A stretch of 36,965 bases of DNA, from assembly GCA_900318015.1 (NCBI GenBank), contig ONJB01000017.1, positions 1 through 36,965 of the forward strand, written 5' to 3'. The notes under the pieces were generated by a model. That model did not search any database. It saw only the letters and a program-made list of their open reading frames with translations, and had not been told where the DNA came from. The translations under genes were made by a program, and so were the position numbers. Shown one piece after another: positions 16,509-26,100 of the stretch. The stretch comes from an uncultured Bacteroidales bacterium. Lineage in GTDB: Bacteria > Bacteroidota > Bacteroidia > Bacteroidales > UBA932. The first letter of the stretch is position 1; every line of letters begins with the position of its first letter.

Positions 16509-17642
16509 ATGACCGAAACCTTCCTGCAGAACTACGGGTGGGTGCTTGTATCCCTGCTCGGCGGACTGCTGGTCGCCCTGATGTTCGTGATGGGCGCCAA
16601 TCTTCTGTTGGGTAGTGTGAACCTGGACCTGCTCCGGAAACGGGCCGTCTTTAAGGCGGCAGGCCGTAAATGCGGATATGCCTTCCTCTCCCTCCTGGCT
16701 TTCGGAATCACGTTGTTTCTCGCTTTCCCGGTGTTCTTCCATACCGTCTTCGACAGCGGTTGCCGGGTGTGGATGGTCCTCGTGGCCGCCTTTGCCGCCC
16801 AATGGACCTCCTATGCCATCTGCTGCTGGACCGACGGGAAGCTGCTGGGCAGTGCGGGATACCGCATTCTCCTGATGGTGATCGGCTTCCTGGCTCCGTT
16901 CTTCCTGGGGACGACCATCGGCACCTTCTTCACCGGCGCCGAGTTCACCGTGGACCGGTCGGTCACCCCGGCGACGGGCCTCTGGAACGGCCCCTGGCAC
17001 GGTCTGGAAATGCTCCACCATCCGCAGGCGGTCCTCCTGGGCCTTGTCCACGTGTGCCTGTCCTTCCTGCTCGGCGCCCTGTACGTCATCCGCGTCGTGG
17101 ACGACCATGCCGTCCGGAAGCAGATGCGCCGCACCGTCCATATCCTGTCGGTCCCGCTCCTGGTCCTGTCCGTCGTCTGGGTCGTCTTCCTGATGCTGCG
17201 CGCGGGTTTCTCCGTGAATTCCGACGGGGTCGTGTCGATGGAAAAGTACAAGTACCTCATGACCGTCCTGCATTACCGTCCGGTACAGGCGATGTTCATC
17301 CTGGGCGCCCTCCTCTTCGCCGGAGGCCTGTATTTCGGCGTCTTTACGAAGTCCCGCCGGAAAGGGTTCTGGCTCACCGGGGCCGGCACCGTCTTCGTGG
17401 TGATGGGCATCTTCTTCCTCGCCGGCTTCAACGGTACGGCCTACTTCCCGTCCCTCACCGACCTCCAGAGCTCCCTGACCATCCAGAACAGTTCCGCCGA
17501 TTTCGGGACCCTGGAGTTGCTGTCCTGGGTCTCCCCGATCATCCCGGTAGCGGTCATCGGCCTCGGCTGGCTCTGGCACCGGGCCGACCATAAAAAGAAG
17601 ATTACGGTGCGCCGGATGCTGCGCGAAGAAGGCCGTCGATAA
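16509..17642 (+). CDS. Second CydB paralogue (tandem duplicate)
   Basis: 377 residues, clearly homologous end to end with the preceding CydB. Shared segments include FLQNYGWVLVSLLGGLLVALMF, IGTFFTGAEFTVD, VVDDHAVRKQMR, and FFLAGFNGTAYFPSL with the DLQSSLTIQNSS stretch. Divergence is greatest in residues 35-115, which here has extra cysteines (CRVW, ICCW). It has its own -7 box. A second CydB could make an alternative CydA–CydB' oxidase or a heterodimer with modified quinone or oxygen access. No second cydA exists in the window. Confidence 0.88.
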   Translation: MTETFLQNYGWVLVSLLGGLLVALMFVMGANLLLGSVNLDLLRKRAVFKAAGRKCGYAFLSLLAFGITLFLAFPVFFHTVFDSGCRVWMVLVAAFAAQWTSYAICCWTDGKLLGSAGYRILLMVIGFLAPFFLGTTIGTFFTGAEFTVDRSVTPATGLWNGPWHGLEMLHHPQAVLLGLVHVCLSFLLGALYVIRVVDDHAVRKQMRRTVHILSVPLLVLSVVWVVFLMLRAGFSVNSDGVVSMEKYKYLMTVLHYRPVQAMFILGALLFAGGLYFGVFTKSRRKGFWLTGAGTVFVVMGIFFLAGFNGTAYFPSLTDLQSSLTIQNSSADFGTLELLSWVSPIIPVAVIGLGWLWHRADHKKKITVRRMLREEGRR

Positions 17643-17668
17643 GCTTTCGATTCCAAAGAAAGTTTTAA
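17641..17668 (+). terminator. Possible terminator after the second cydB
   Basis: AAGCTTTC (17641-17648) pairs with GAAAGTTT (17658-17665) with one G-T wobble. A short T/A-rich stretch follows. It overlaps the stop codon. Confidence 0.4.
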
Positions 17669-17696
17669 AAAATCGTTCATTTTCCTTAAAAAATCG

Positions 17697-17704
17697 TATC
17701 TTTG
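17697..17704 (+). promoter_or_regulatory. Promoter -7 box of the first SusC/SusD pair
   Basis: TATCTTTG matches TAnnTTTG exactly within an A/T-rich island. It implies an mRNA leader of about 145 nt before the SusC ATG. Confidence 0.65.
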
Positions 17705-17714
17705 CGCTTCGTAT

Positions 17715-17783
17715 ACGCGCCTTAAACCGCCAATCCGGTTACGAATCGACAGATTTTCAACCGTTTTGGAAGTTTAGGCGCGT
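17715..17783 (+). promoter_or_regulatory. Long-range stem-loop at the 5' end of the susC1 leader
   Basis: ACGCGCCTTAAAC (17715-17727) pairs with GTTTAGGCGCGT (17772-17783), leaving one bulged T. A smaller AACCG/CGGTT hairpin can form inside. It starts a few nt after the predicted transcription start, so it would cap the mRNA. The rest of 17784-17856 is A-rich and unstructured to the eye. Confidence 0.45.
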
Positions 17784-17856
17784 GCATGATAAAGAGGAAA
17801 TGATTACAAGAATACTTATACCAACCAAACCATTTTTTAATTTAACCAAACAGCAC

Positions 17857-20800
17857 ATGAAAAATCTGTTCATCAGACTTTCCCTCGTGGCCGCCCTCCT
17901 CGCAACCGGACTGATGTCCTATGCGCAGACGACCGTCAAGGGTACTGTGAAGGATGCGACCGGTAACGGCGTTATCGGCGCGTCCGTGTTTGTGCAGGGA
18001 ACCCACAACGGCACGGTCGCCGACATGGACGGTTCCTACACCCTCACCAACGCCAACGTGGGAGACAAGATCGAGTTCTCCTGCATCGGCTATTCCTCTC
18101 AGGTCATCACCTGGAACGGTGGTACGCTGAACGTCGTCCTCGAGGAGGACTCCGAAATGCTTGAAGGAACGGTCGTCACCGCCCTCGGTATCCGCAAGGA
18201 TGAGAAGAAGGTCGGTTACGCCGTGAGCTCCATCTCCGCCGAGACCCTGAACAACACCGTGGCCCCGTCCCTGGGTTCCGCCCTCTACGGCAAGGCCTCC
18301 GGTGTCCGCATCAGCACCGCCCCCGGCGGCGCCACGGGCGCTATCTCCATCCAGGTCCGCGGTCTCAGCTCCATCACCGGTTCCAACCAGCCGCTCATCG
18401 TCGTGGACGGTGTTCCGATCCGCAACGGCGAAGCCAACAACGGCGACTACTGGTCCATGCAGCGCATCCAGTCCAACGGCTTGACCGACATCAACGTGGA
18501 GGATATCGAGAACCTCACCATCCTGAAGGGCGCTTCCGCGACCTCCCTCTATGGTTCCGAAGGCGCTAACGGCGTCGTCCTCATCACCATGAAGCAGGGC
18601 AAGCGCAACAGCGGTGTCCATGTCGAGTTCGGCGCTTCCGTGCAGGGTGACTTCGTCGCCTACATGCCGAAGTACCAGACCACCTACGGTCCCGGCGCCC
18701 GCAACGGCGCGTGGGCTTCCAACGGCTACACCGACGAAGGTTTCTACTATCGTGACGACAAGAACGGCAACAAGGTCCTCGGTGTCCCGTCCGCTACCGC
18801 TTACTTCGGTGCGAAGTACGACGGCCGCGACGTGTACTACTTCGACGGTACCATGCGCAAGTTCAACCCGATCAACGCCAACCCTTGGAGCGACCTCTTC
18901 CGCACCGGTCTCACCCAGCAGTACAACTTCGCCGTGACTGCCGGTACCGACAAGGGCAGCATGCGTTTCTCCTACACGTTCTTCGACAACATGCCCAACC
19001 AGTACAACTCTCACCTGGGCAAGCATAACTTCGCGCTCTCCGGCAGCCAGAACCTCAGCGCCAACGGCGCCCTGAAGCTCGGCTACTCCATCAACTACAT
19101 GAACCAGAACGTGAAGAACCGTCCTTACCGTATCTCCCGTCTGACCAACAACTTCTCCGGTATGTTCGGCGCCTTCGACGATGTCGCCTACGTCCGTGAG
19201 CACACCGTCACCGCCGCCGGTTACCAGAACCGCAACTACAACAGCAGCACGCACGAGAATCCGGCCGAGGGCTGGGCGTACGGTCTCTCCTTCGGTTCCA
19301 TCGTGGACGAGTACCTGTGGAACATCCTGGCCCGCACGCAGCTGGAGAACAACCAGCGCCTCATCGCCAGCGTGACCCCCAGCTGGGAGATCGTCAAGGG
19401 TCTCACCCTGAAGGGCAACATCGCGACCGACTACACCGGCCAGAAGATCGAAAACATGGACCCGACCAAGACGTCCAACGCTTTCGGCAGCTACTCCGGC
19501 GGTTACAGCGTGTCCAACAACACCTACACCACCATCTACGGTGATGCGATGCTCAACTACAGCACCCAGCTCACCGACAAGTTCGGCCTGGACGCCGTCG
19601 TCGGTTATTCCGCCCGCAACGAGCAGATGCTCAACTCCTCCGCCAACACGGAGGGCGGTCTCACCGTGGAGAACTGGTTCCACCTGAACGCCGGCGCCAA
19701 CACGCCGAAGGGCAACATGGGCAAGTCCGAGTTCCTCAAGCAGGCCGTCTTCGGCACCCTGTCCCTGTCCTATGGCAACTGGGCTTTCCTCGAGGGTACG
19801 ATCCGCAACGAGACCGTGTCTTCCCTGAAGACCCCGAACAACTCCTACTGGTATCCGTCCGTGAACGGTTCCATCGTCTTCTCCGAACTGTTCGACATGC
19901 CGGCCGCCGTGGATTTCTTCAAGGGCCGCCTGTCCTACGGTGTCGTGGGTAACGCTCCCGCCGCCTACACCGCCGCGATGACCTACACCCAGAAGTCCTT
20001 CACGATCGACAGCCAGAACTACACCTACAACAAGATGGAGACGGGCCTGAACAACGACGCGCTCCGTCCGGAGACCACCTACGAGTTCGAGGCCGGTCTC
20101 GAGGGCAAGTTCTTCAAGAACCGCCTCGGCTTCGACCTCTCCTTCTACAACAAGAACATCAAGGACCAGATCCTGCAGACCACGGCCCCGATGTCCGCCG
20201 GCGGTTCCTCCATCTGGATGAATGTCGGTGAGCTCAACAACAAGGGTGTCGAGTTCAACGCCTACGCCACCGTCGTGGAGAACCGCGACTGGAGAGTCGA
20301 CATCTCCGGCAACGTGGCCTGGAACACCAGCAAGGTGGTCAAGCTCGCCGACGGTCTCGACCGTCTGCAGCACCGCAGCCTGGACGGCGGCGCCGTCTAT
20401 CTGTACTCCGACGTGGGCCAGAAGATGGGCGACCTCTACGCCTATGCCCCGCTGACCAACGACAAGGGCCAGGTCATCGTCTATTCCACCCTCGGCGACC
20501 CGCTCGGCGACGGCTTTGCCAAGCTGACCCCGGAGCCCGTGAAGGTGGGCAACGCCCTTCCTGACCTGATCGGCGGCTTCTCCTTCTCCGTGAGCTACAA
20601 GCGCCTCACCCTGGACGCCAACTTCAACTACCAGATCGGCGGTGACGTGGTCAATACCCCTTACGAGTACATGATGGGCCGCGGTACCCTCGAGGATTCC
20701 ATGAAGTATCGTGACGAGGCCCACGGCGGTCTGGCCTACTACTTCGACGCCAACGGTTTCTGCGTGCCTGCGAAGCACACCGATGCCGCCGGTCCCGCCG

Positions 20801-21195
20801 GCCAGAAGATCTGGCACAACGGTATGATCGTGGAAGGTGTCAAGGAAGACGGTTCCGTGAACGACCAGATCATCAGCTCCGATGTCTGGTACAACTGGAC
20901 CTACAACTGGGGTGTCGGCGATCCGACCTACTACTCCCACGCGATCTTCAAGAACACCTACCTGAAGTGCCGCGAACTCACCCTCACCTACGCCCTGCCC
21001 GAGAGCCTGACCAAGGGCTGGTGCAGCGGCCTCAAGGTGTCCGTGTTCGCCCGCAACCCGTTCTACATCTACAAGAACCTCCCGATCTGGGATGCCGAAG
21101 CCTCCGACTCCACCGGTTGGACCAACCAGGCCTTCCTCGAGGGTTCCACCAATGCGACCCGCACGTTCGGCTTCTCGCTCCGTGCCAACTTCTAA
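17857..21195 (+). CDS. SusC-family TonB-dependent outer-membrane transporter 1
   Basis: 1112 residues. A signal peptide ends at about Ala23 (SYA-Q). A CarboxypepD-reg-like beta-sandwich follows (about 25-100; GVIGASVFVQGT). The segment MLEGTVVTALGIR (101-113) sits where SusC proteins carry the TonB box, then the plug (LIVVDGVPI, ILKGASATSLYGSEGANGV). A 22-strand barrel ends in FGFSLRANF, a C-terminal aromatic beta-signal. SusC transports oligosaccharides across the outer membrane with TonB energy and is capped by its SusD lipoprotein, encoded 30 nt downstream. ATG 17857 was chosen because it starts the signal peptide; an in-frame ATG at 17782 lies in the leader hairpin. Confidence 0.95.
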   Translation: MKNLFIRLSLVAALLATGLMSYAQTTVKGTVKDATGNGVIGASVFVQGTHNGTVADMDGSYTLTNANVGDKIEFSCIGYSSQVITWNGGTLNVVLEEDSEMLEGTVVTALGIRKDEKKVGYAVSSISAETLNNTVAPSLGSALYGKASGVRISTAPGGATGAISIQVRGLSSITGSNQPLIVVDGVPIRNGEANNGDYWSMQRIQSNGLTDINVEDIENLTILKGASATSLYGSEGANGVVLITMKQGKRNSGVHVEFGASVQGDFVAYMPKYQTTYGPGARNGAWASNGYTDEGFYYRDDKNGNKVLGVPSATAYFGAKYDGRDVYYFDGTMRKFNPINANPWSDLFRTGLTQQYNFAVTAGTDKGSMRFSYTFFDNMPNQYNSHLGKHNFALSGSQNLSANGALKLGYSINYMNQNVKNRPYRISRLTNNFSGMFGAFDDVAYVREHTVTAAGYQNRNYNSSTHENPAEGWAYGLSFGSIVDEYLWNILARTQLENNQRLIASVTPSWEIVKGLTLKGNIATDYTGQKIENMDPTKTSNAFGSYSGGYSVSNNTYTTIYGDAMLNYSTQLTDKFGLDAVVGYSARNEQMLNSSANTEGGLTVENWFHLNAGANTPKGNMGKSEFLKQAVFGTLSLSYGNWAFLEGTIRNETVSSLKTPNNSYWYPSVNGSIVFSELFDMPAAVDFFKGRLSYGVVGNAPAAYTAAMTYTQKSFTIDSQNYTYNKMETGLNNDALRPETTYEFEAGLEGKFFKNRLGFDLSFYNKNIKDQILQTTAPMSAGGSSIWMNVGELNNKGVEFNAYATVVENRDWRVDISGNVAWNTSKVVKLADGLDRLQHRSLDGGAVYLYSDVGQKMGDLYAYAPLTNDKGQVIVYSTLGDPLGDGFAKLTPEPVKVGNALPDLIGGFSFSVSYKRLTLDANFNYQIGGDVVNTPYEYMMGRGTLEDSMKYRDEAHGGLAYYFDANGFCVPAKHTDAAGPAGQKIWHNGMIVEGVKEDGSVNDQIISSDVWYNWTYNWGVGDPTYYSHAIFKNTYLKCRELTLTYALPESLTKGWCSGLKVSVFARNPFYIYKNLPIWDAEASDSTGWTNQAFLEGSTNATRTFGFSLRANF

Positions 21196-21225
21196 CCGAT
21201 CGTGAACTTTTAAAGGATAATGACA

Positions 21226-22839
21226 ATGAAAAAGATATTTGCACTTACGCTTGGTCTCACGGTCCTGATGTCCCTGTTCTCCTGCTCCAAGGAGGACTTC
21301 GACAGCAAGTATTACAATCCGTCCAAGACGACGACCGTGACTTGCGACAAGCTCCTCTCCGGCGTCCTCTATGTGGGCTGCGAGCAGTACAAGAGCTTCG
21401 GTTACAACACGTACTGGCGTCTGTATACCTGGGAGGGTTTCTTCGCCCAGCTGACCCAGCAGAGAGGTTTCAACAACAACTCCGGCGGCGTGTACTTCAT
21501 CCAGGACGGTTGGGCGACCGACCGTTGGAACAACTTCTACGAGACGCTGGCCCAGTTCCGCCTCCTCCAGGACGCGTATGAGAAGAGCGCCGACCAGGAG
21601 ACCGACGGGATCTTCGTCGCCTGCGCCGAGGTGTTCGTCCTCGACCAGCTTTCCCAGCTGGTGGATGTCTTCGGCCCCGTGCCTTATTCCAAGGCCGGCT
21701 ACCTGGGCATCACCGGCGACCTCGCTTCCTCCTATCCCGCCTATGACAACGACGAGGAACTGTACGGCATGATGCTGGACCGTCTCGGCGAGCTCTACAA
21801 CACCATCAACGGCTACGCTTCCAGCCCCAGCGCCATCGTCTCCGCCAAGATGAAGGCCCAGGATTTCCTGAACAAGGGTGACCTGGACAAGTGGCTCCGC
21901 TACGCCAACTCCCTGCGCCTGCGCCTCGCGACCCACGTCGCCGCCCAGGGCAGCCTGACCGGCAAGGCCAAGACCGTCATCGCCGAGTGCGCCGGCCGCA
22001 AGCTGGCCGACTCCATGGAGAACGGCATCTTCGGCGCGGTCGACGTGCTGACCAACAACTCCGGCATGTTCTGGGAGTGGTACCGCGACGGCTTCGCCGG
22101 TGACGGCAAGAACGTGACGGCTTCCCAGAAGCTCATCGACGCCATGCAGATCACGGGCAGCGACGACCCGCGCCTGAAGGTCATCTACAACCCGAACGCC
22201 GCCGGCAAGTTCGTCGGCAAGCACGTGGGTGAGAAGAAGGCCGACCAGGACGCCGCCGACACCAAGGGCTGGAGCGACCGCGTGTATGCGACCCTCGACT
22301 CCGTGACCTTCATGACCAACAGCTGCATGAAGAACCCGGTGGTCTCCCCGGCCGAAACCTGGTTCCTCCTCGCCGAGGCCCGTCAGGCCTATGGCCTGAG
22401 CGGCAGCGCCGAGCAAGCGTTCAAGAACGGTGTCCGGCAGTCCATCCTCGAATGGTACGACCGCAACATGACCAGCAAGGCCCACAACATGAACCCGTTC
22501 ACGCACTTCAAGGCCACCGCGGTCCCTTCCGATTCCGAGATCGAGGCTTACGCCAGCGCCGTCTGGGGCAAGTACAGCAACAAGCTCGAGGCCATCATGA
22601 CCCAGAAGTGGGTCCACATGGGCCTGATGAACGCGCACGAGTCCTGGACCGACATCCGCCGTACCGGCTTCCCGGCCCTGACCTATCCGGAGGACTCCCA
22701 GTCCCAGACCAACCGGACCATCATCCAGCGCGTCCTCTATCCGATCGTGGAGAAGACCAACAACAAGGCCAACTACGAGGCCAACACCCTCAAGGATGAC
22801 AACAGCACCGTCCTCTTCTGGGCGAAGGAGCTGAAATAA
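21226..22839 (+). CDS. SusD/RagB-family surface lipoprotein 1
   Basis: 537 residues. The lipobox LFSC places the lipidated Cys at residue 20. CSKED right after it matches the Bacteroidota surface-export signal with K-(D/E)2. The mostly helical body, with DQLSQLVDVFGPVPYSKA, AETWFLLAEAR (TPR-like) and late WTDIRRTGFPALTYP, fits the SusD-like_2 type. It binds glycan and closes the SusC barrel. AAAGGA at 21212-21217 is spaced better for ATG 21226 than for ATG 21220. Confidence 0.92.
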   Translation: MKKIFALTLGLTVLMSLFSCSKEDFDSKYYNPSKTTTVTCDKLLSGVLYVGCEQYKSFGYNTYWRLYTWEGFFAQLTQQRGFNNNSGGVYFIQDGWATDRWNNFYETLAQFRLLQDAYEKSADQETDGIFVACAEVFVLDQLSQLVDVFGPVPYSKAGYLGITGDLASSYPAYDNDEELYGMMLDRLGELYNTINGYASSPSAIVSAKMKAQDFLNKGDLDKWLRYANSLRLRLATHVAAQGSLTGKAKTVIAECAGRKLADSMENGIFGAVDVLTNNSGMFWEWYRDGFAGDGKNVTASQKLIDAMQITGSDDPRLKVIYNPNAAGKFVGKHVGEKKADQDAADTKGWSDRVYATLDSVTFMTNSCMKNPVVSPAETWFLLAEARQAYGLSGSAEQAFKNGVRQSILEWYDRNMTSKAHNMNPFTHFKATAVPSDSEIEAYASAVWGKYSNKLEAIMTQKWVHMGLMNAHESWTDIRRTGFPALTYPEDSQSQTNRTIIQRVLYPIVEKTNNKANYEANTLKDDNSTVLFWAKELK

Positions 22840-22862
22840 TCCTTCTTGGCTGAACAATCCTG

Positions 22863-22890
22863 CGGGCGACCCTTTCGGGCCGCCCGTTTT
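22863..22890 (+). terminator. Terminator after the first SusC/SusD pair
   Basis: CGGGCGACCC (22863-22872) pairs with GGGCCGCCCG (22877-22886) with one mismatch around TTTC. TTTT follows. It lies 23 nt after the SusD stop. Confidence 0.8.
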
Positions 22891-22996
22891 CGTTGGAAGC
22901 AGGGAGGTTTTCCCGGATTATGCCCGGAAATGGGTCATTTTTAAAAGAAAATGACGATTTTTTATAGAAAAGCCGTGAATATCAAGAATATTTCTT

Positions 22997-23004
22997 TATC
23001 TTCG
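22997..23004 (+). promoter_or_regulatory. Probable promoter of the second SusC/SusD pair
   Basis: TATCTTCG is one base off TAnnTTTG and lies in an A/T-rich stretch, 160 nt ahead of SusC2. The gap 22891-23164 otherwise holds no gene; it is leader sequence. Confidence 0.4.
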
Positions 23005-23048
23005 CTTATTATAAGGGAGAAAATTAAAGAATTTAAGAATTGGCGGCC

Positions 23049-23103
23049 TTTTGTCGACAAATCGGAACCAAGAAATCACGATTCGGTCGATTGCGCGACA
23101 AAA
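23049..23103 (+). promoter_or_regulatory. Stem-loop in the susC2 leader
   Basis: TTTTGTCG (23049-23056) pairs perfectly with CGACAAAA (23096-23103). AATCG and CGATT can pair inside. It resembles the susC1 leader in having a long closing stem, but the sequences differ. Confidence 0.35.
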
Positions 23104-23164
23104 CAAGATTTGTAGAACCTAAATCATAACCAACCTATTTCATTAACCAACAAAACCAACGCAC

Positions 23165-26100
23165 ATGAAGAATCTGTTTATCAGACTTTCCCTCGTGTTC
23201 GCTCTTTTGGCGGCAGGCTTGACGGCCTACGCGCAAACGACCGTGCGGGGAACTGTGAAGGATGCGGCCGGCAACGGCGTTATCGGCGCTTCCGTGTTTG
23301 TGCAGGGGACCCAGAACGGCGCCATCGTCGACATGGACGGCTCCTTCGCCCTCCCGGGCGTGAAGTCCGGCGACGTTCTCGTCGTGTCCTGCATCGGTTA
23401 CGCAACCCAGAACATCACGTGGACGGGCGGTCCCGTCAACGTGGTCCTCGCCGAGGACGCTGAGATGCTGGAGGGAACGGTCGTCACCGCCCTCGGTATC
23501 CGCCGCGACCAGAAGGCCCTGGGCTATGCGGTGACCGAAATCAAGAGCGACCAGCTCAACCCGAACCTGATCAACCCGGTTTCCGCCCTGCAGGGCAAGG
23601 TCGCCGGCGTCGAGATCAACGCCTCCGACGGTGGTATGTTCGGCCGCAACAAGATCCTCATCCGCGGCGCTTCCACCCTCGGCAAGAACAACCAGCCGAT
23701 CTTCGTCGTGGACGGCATCATCCTCGACAACGACGTCGTGGACCCGTCCGCTGACTGGGATGCCGATAACCTGGACTACGGTAACTCCCTGAAGAACCTG
23801 AACCCGGACGACTTCGAGTCCGTGTCCATCCTGAAGGGTGCGGCCGCTACGGCCCTGTACGGTTCCCGCGGTCTGAACGGCGCCATCATCATCACCACCA
23901 AGAGCGGCAAGGGCTCCCACGGTCTCGGTGTCTCCGTGACGCAGACCATCGGTATCGACAAGGTGACCTCCGGCCCGAAGTTCCAGAATGTCTTCTCCGA
24001 GGGTTATCCCGCCGGCTATGGCAACTACTTCGACTGCGAGTCCCGCTGGGATGTCCACCGCATGAATGTGTGGGCGGACGGCCATGAGGGAACGGTTCCT
24101 TCCCTGCTGAAGATCTACCGCGACATCGCCGGTTTCGGCATGTCCTTCGGCGCCCGCTTCGACGCCTATGACCAGGTCGAGTGGGTGGACGGCAACCTCG
24201 TTCCGTTCCAGGCGAAGGAGAACAACTTCGTGGACGCGTTCAACGCCGGCTTCAACACGAACACCAACATCACCCTCTCCGGCGGCAACGACCGCAGCTC
24301 CATCTATGCTTCCATCTCCGAGAAGTATTCCACCGGTACCCTCCCGAACAACAGCTTCAACCGCTTCAGCACCCTGCTCAAGGCCAGCCACAAGCTGAAC
24401 GACGCCATCGAGGTGGAGAGCTCCGTGACCTTCACGAACTCCGAGCCCCGCAACGCCCAGCCGAACATCGGCTCGCAGTTCATCGGTGAAGGCGAATTCG
24501 ACCGTACCTATGACGCCAAGTACTTCCGCGACAAGTACAAGGGCGACCACGGCGGTATCGCCAGCACCGCCCACGGCGACAAGTGGGGCAGCATCCCCGG
24601 CCGCGGCGTGTGGTGGAGCATCTGGGAGAACGAGACCGTCCAGAAGGAGACCGTGGTCCGTCCGAACCTGAAGATCACCATCAAGCTCGCCCCCTGGCTC
24701 AAGTGGGTCACCGACGGCAGCTACAACTACTACTACACCCGCAGGGAGCAGAAGACCCCGGATTCCAGCTATGCGAATGCCGGCGGCGGCGGTGGCTACC
24801 GCCTCGAGAACAGCACCCAGGAGCAGACGAACCTGAACACCAACTTCCTGTTCGACTTCCACGTGAACGAAGACTGGCAGCTGGGCGGTTTCATCCGCGG
24901 TGAATACTTCAACAACTACCAGGAGGCGACCGCGGCCTGGACCGACGGCGGCCTCGTGGTCCCGAACCGCTACTTCCTGTCCAACTCCAAGAACCCCGTC
25001 AAGGGTTCCGGTTCCGTCAGCGGCACCAAGCGCATGCTCTCCCTCGCGGGTCAGTTCACCGCTTCCTTCCGCGACCTCCTCTTCCTGGAAGCGACCGCCC
25101 GTAACGACTGGTCCTCCGCCCTCGTGTATGCCGACAAGCACGGTAACTATTCCTACTTCTATCCGTCCTTCAGCGCCTCCTGGCTGATCCACGAGACGTT
25201 CGACATGCCCAAGGCCATCTCCTTCTGGAAACTCCGCGCCTCCATCGCCCAGGTCGGTAACGACACCAGCCCGTACACCATCAATACGGCCTACTCCATC
25301 AGCAACTTCCTGCATGACAGCGAGTCCGGTACCAACTACATGAGCATTCCGGGGTCCGTCTACGACCAGAACCTGCGTCCTGAGCGCAAGACCTCCTGGG
25401 AACTCGGTACCGACTTCCGCGTGCTGAACAATCGCCTCGGCCTGGACGCCACCTTCTACAAGGAGAACACCCGCGACCAGATCATGAGCGTGACGCTGCC
25501 GGGCGCCTCCGGCGTCTCCAGCGCATTCATCAACGCCGGTAACATCCAGAACATGGGCTTCGAGGTGGCGCTCAACACCACCCCGATCGAGACCCGCAAC
25601 TTCGCCTGGGACCTCAACTTCACCTGGACGAAGAACTGGTCCAAGATCATCGAGCTTTCCGACCTCGTCGCGAACTACATCAAGCTCCAGGGCGATGCCG
25701 ACTATGGTAACTACCGCGTCGGTTCCGTCGCCAAGGTGGGCGGCACCTACGGTATCCTGATGTCCGACGCCGCTCCGCTGAAGGACTACACCTACGACGA
25801 GGACGGCAACATCACCGGCGGTTCCGGCCTCCCGGTCCTCTACAACTGGCAGTCCAACTACGGTACGACCCTGTACCGCCGCAGCGGCAAGGTGGAGGAA
25901 GTGGGCAACTCCGTCCCGGACTTCCTCGGTTCCATCAACACCGGCCTCCGCTTCAAGCGCTTCCAGATCCGCGCTTCCTTCGACGCCCGCTTCGGCGGCT
26001 ACGTAGCCTCCTACCCGGCCCACTACGGTACCGCCTACGGTTACATGTATACCGCCCTCGAGGGTGCCGACGCCGCTCACGGCGGTATCAGCTACACCTC

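Noticed and set aside
17782-17856. Upstream ATG extending SusC1 by 25 residues
   Set aside because: It would bury the signal peptide behind a charged extension and lies in the leader stem-loop.
17842-22857. 1671-residue minus-strand open frame
   Set aside because: It mirrors SusC1 and SusD1 codons. The Val/Gly/Asp-rich composition has no recognisable domain. The same holds for the long minus frames at 13611-17591 and 23135-26446.
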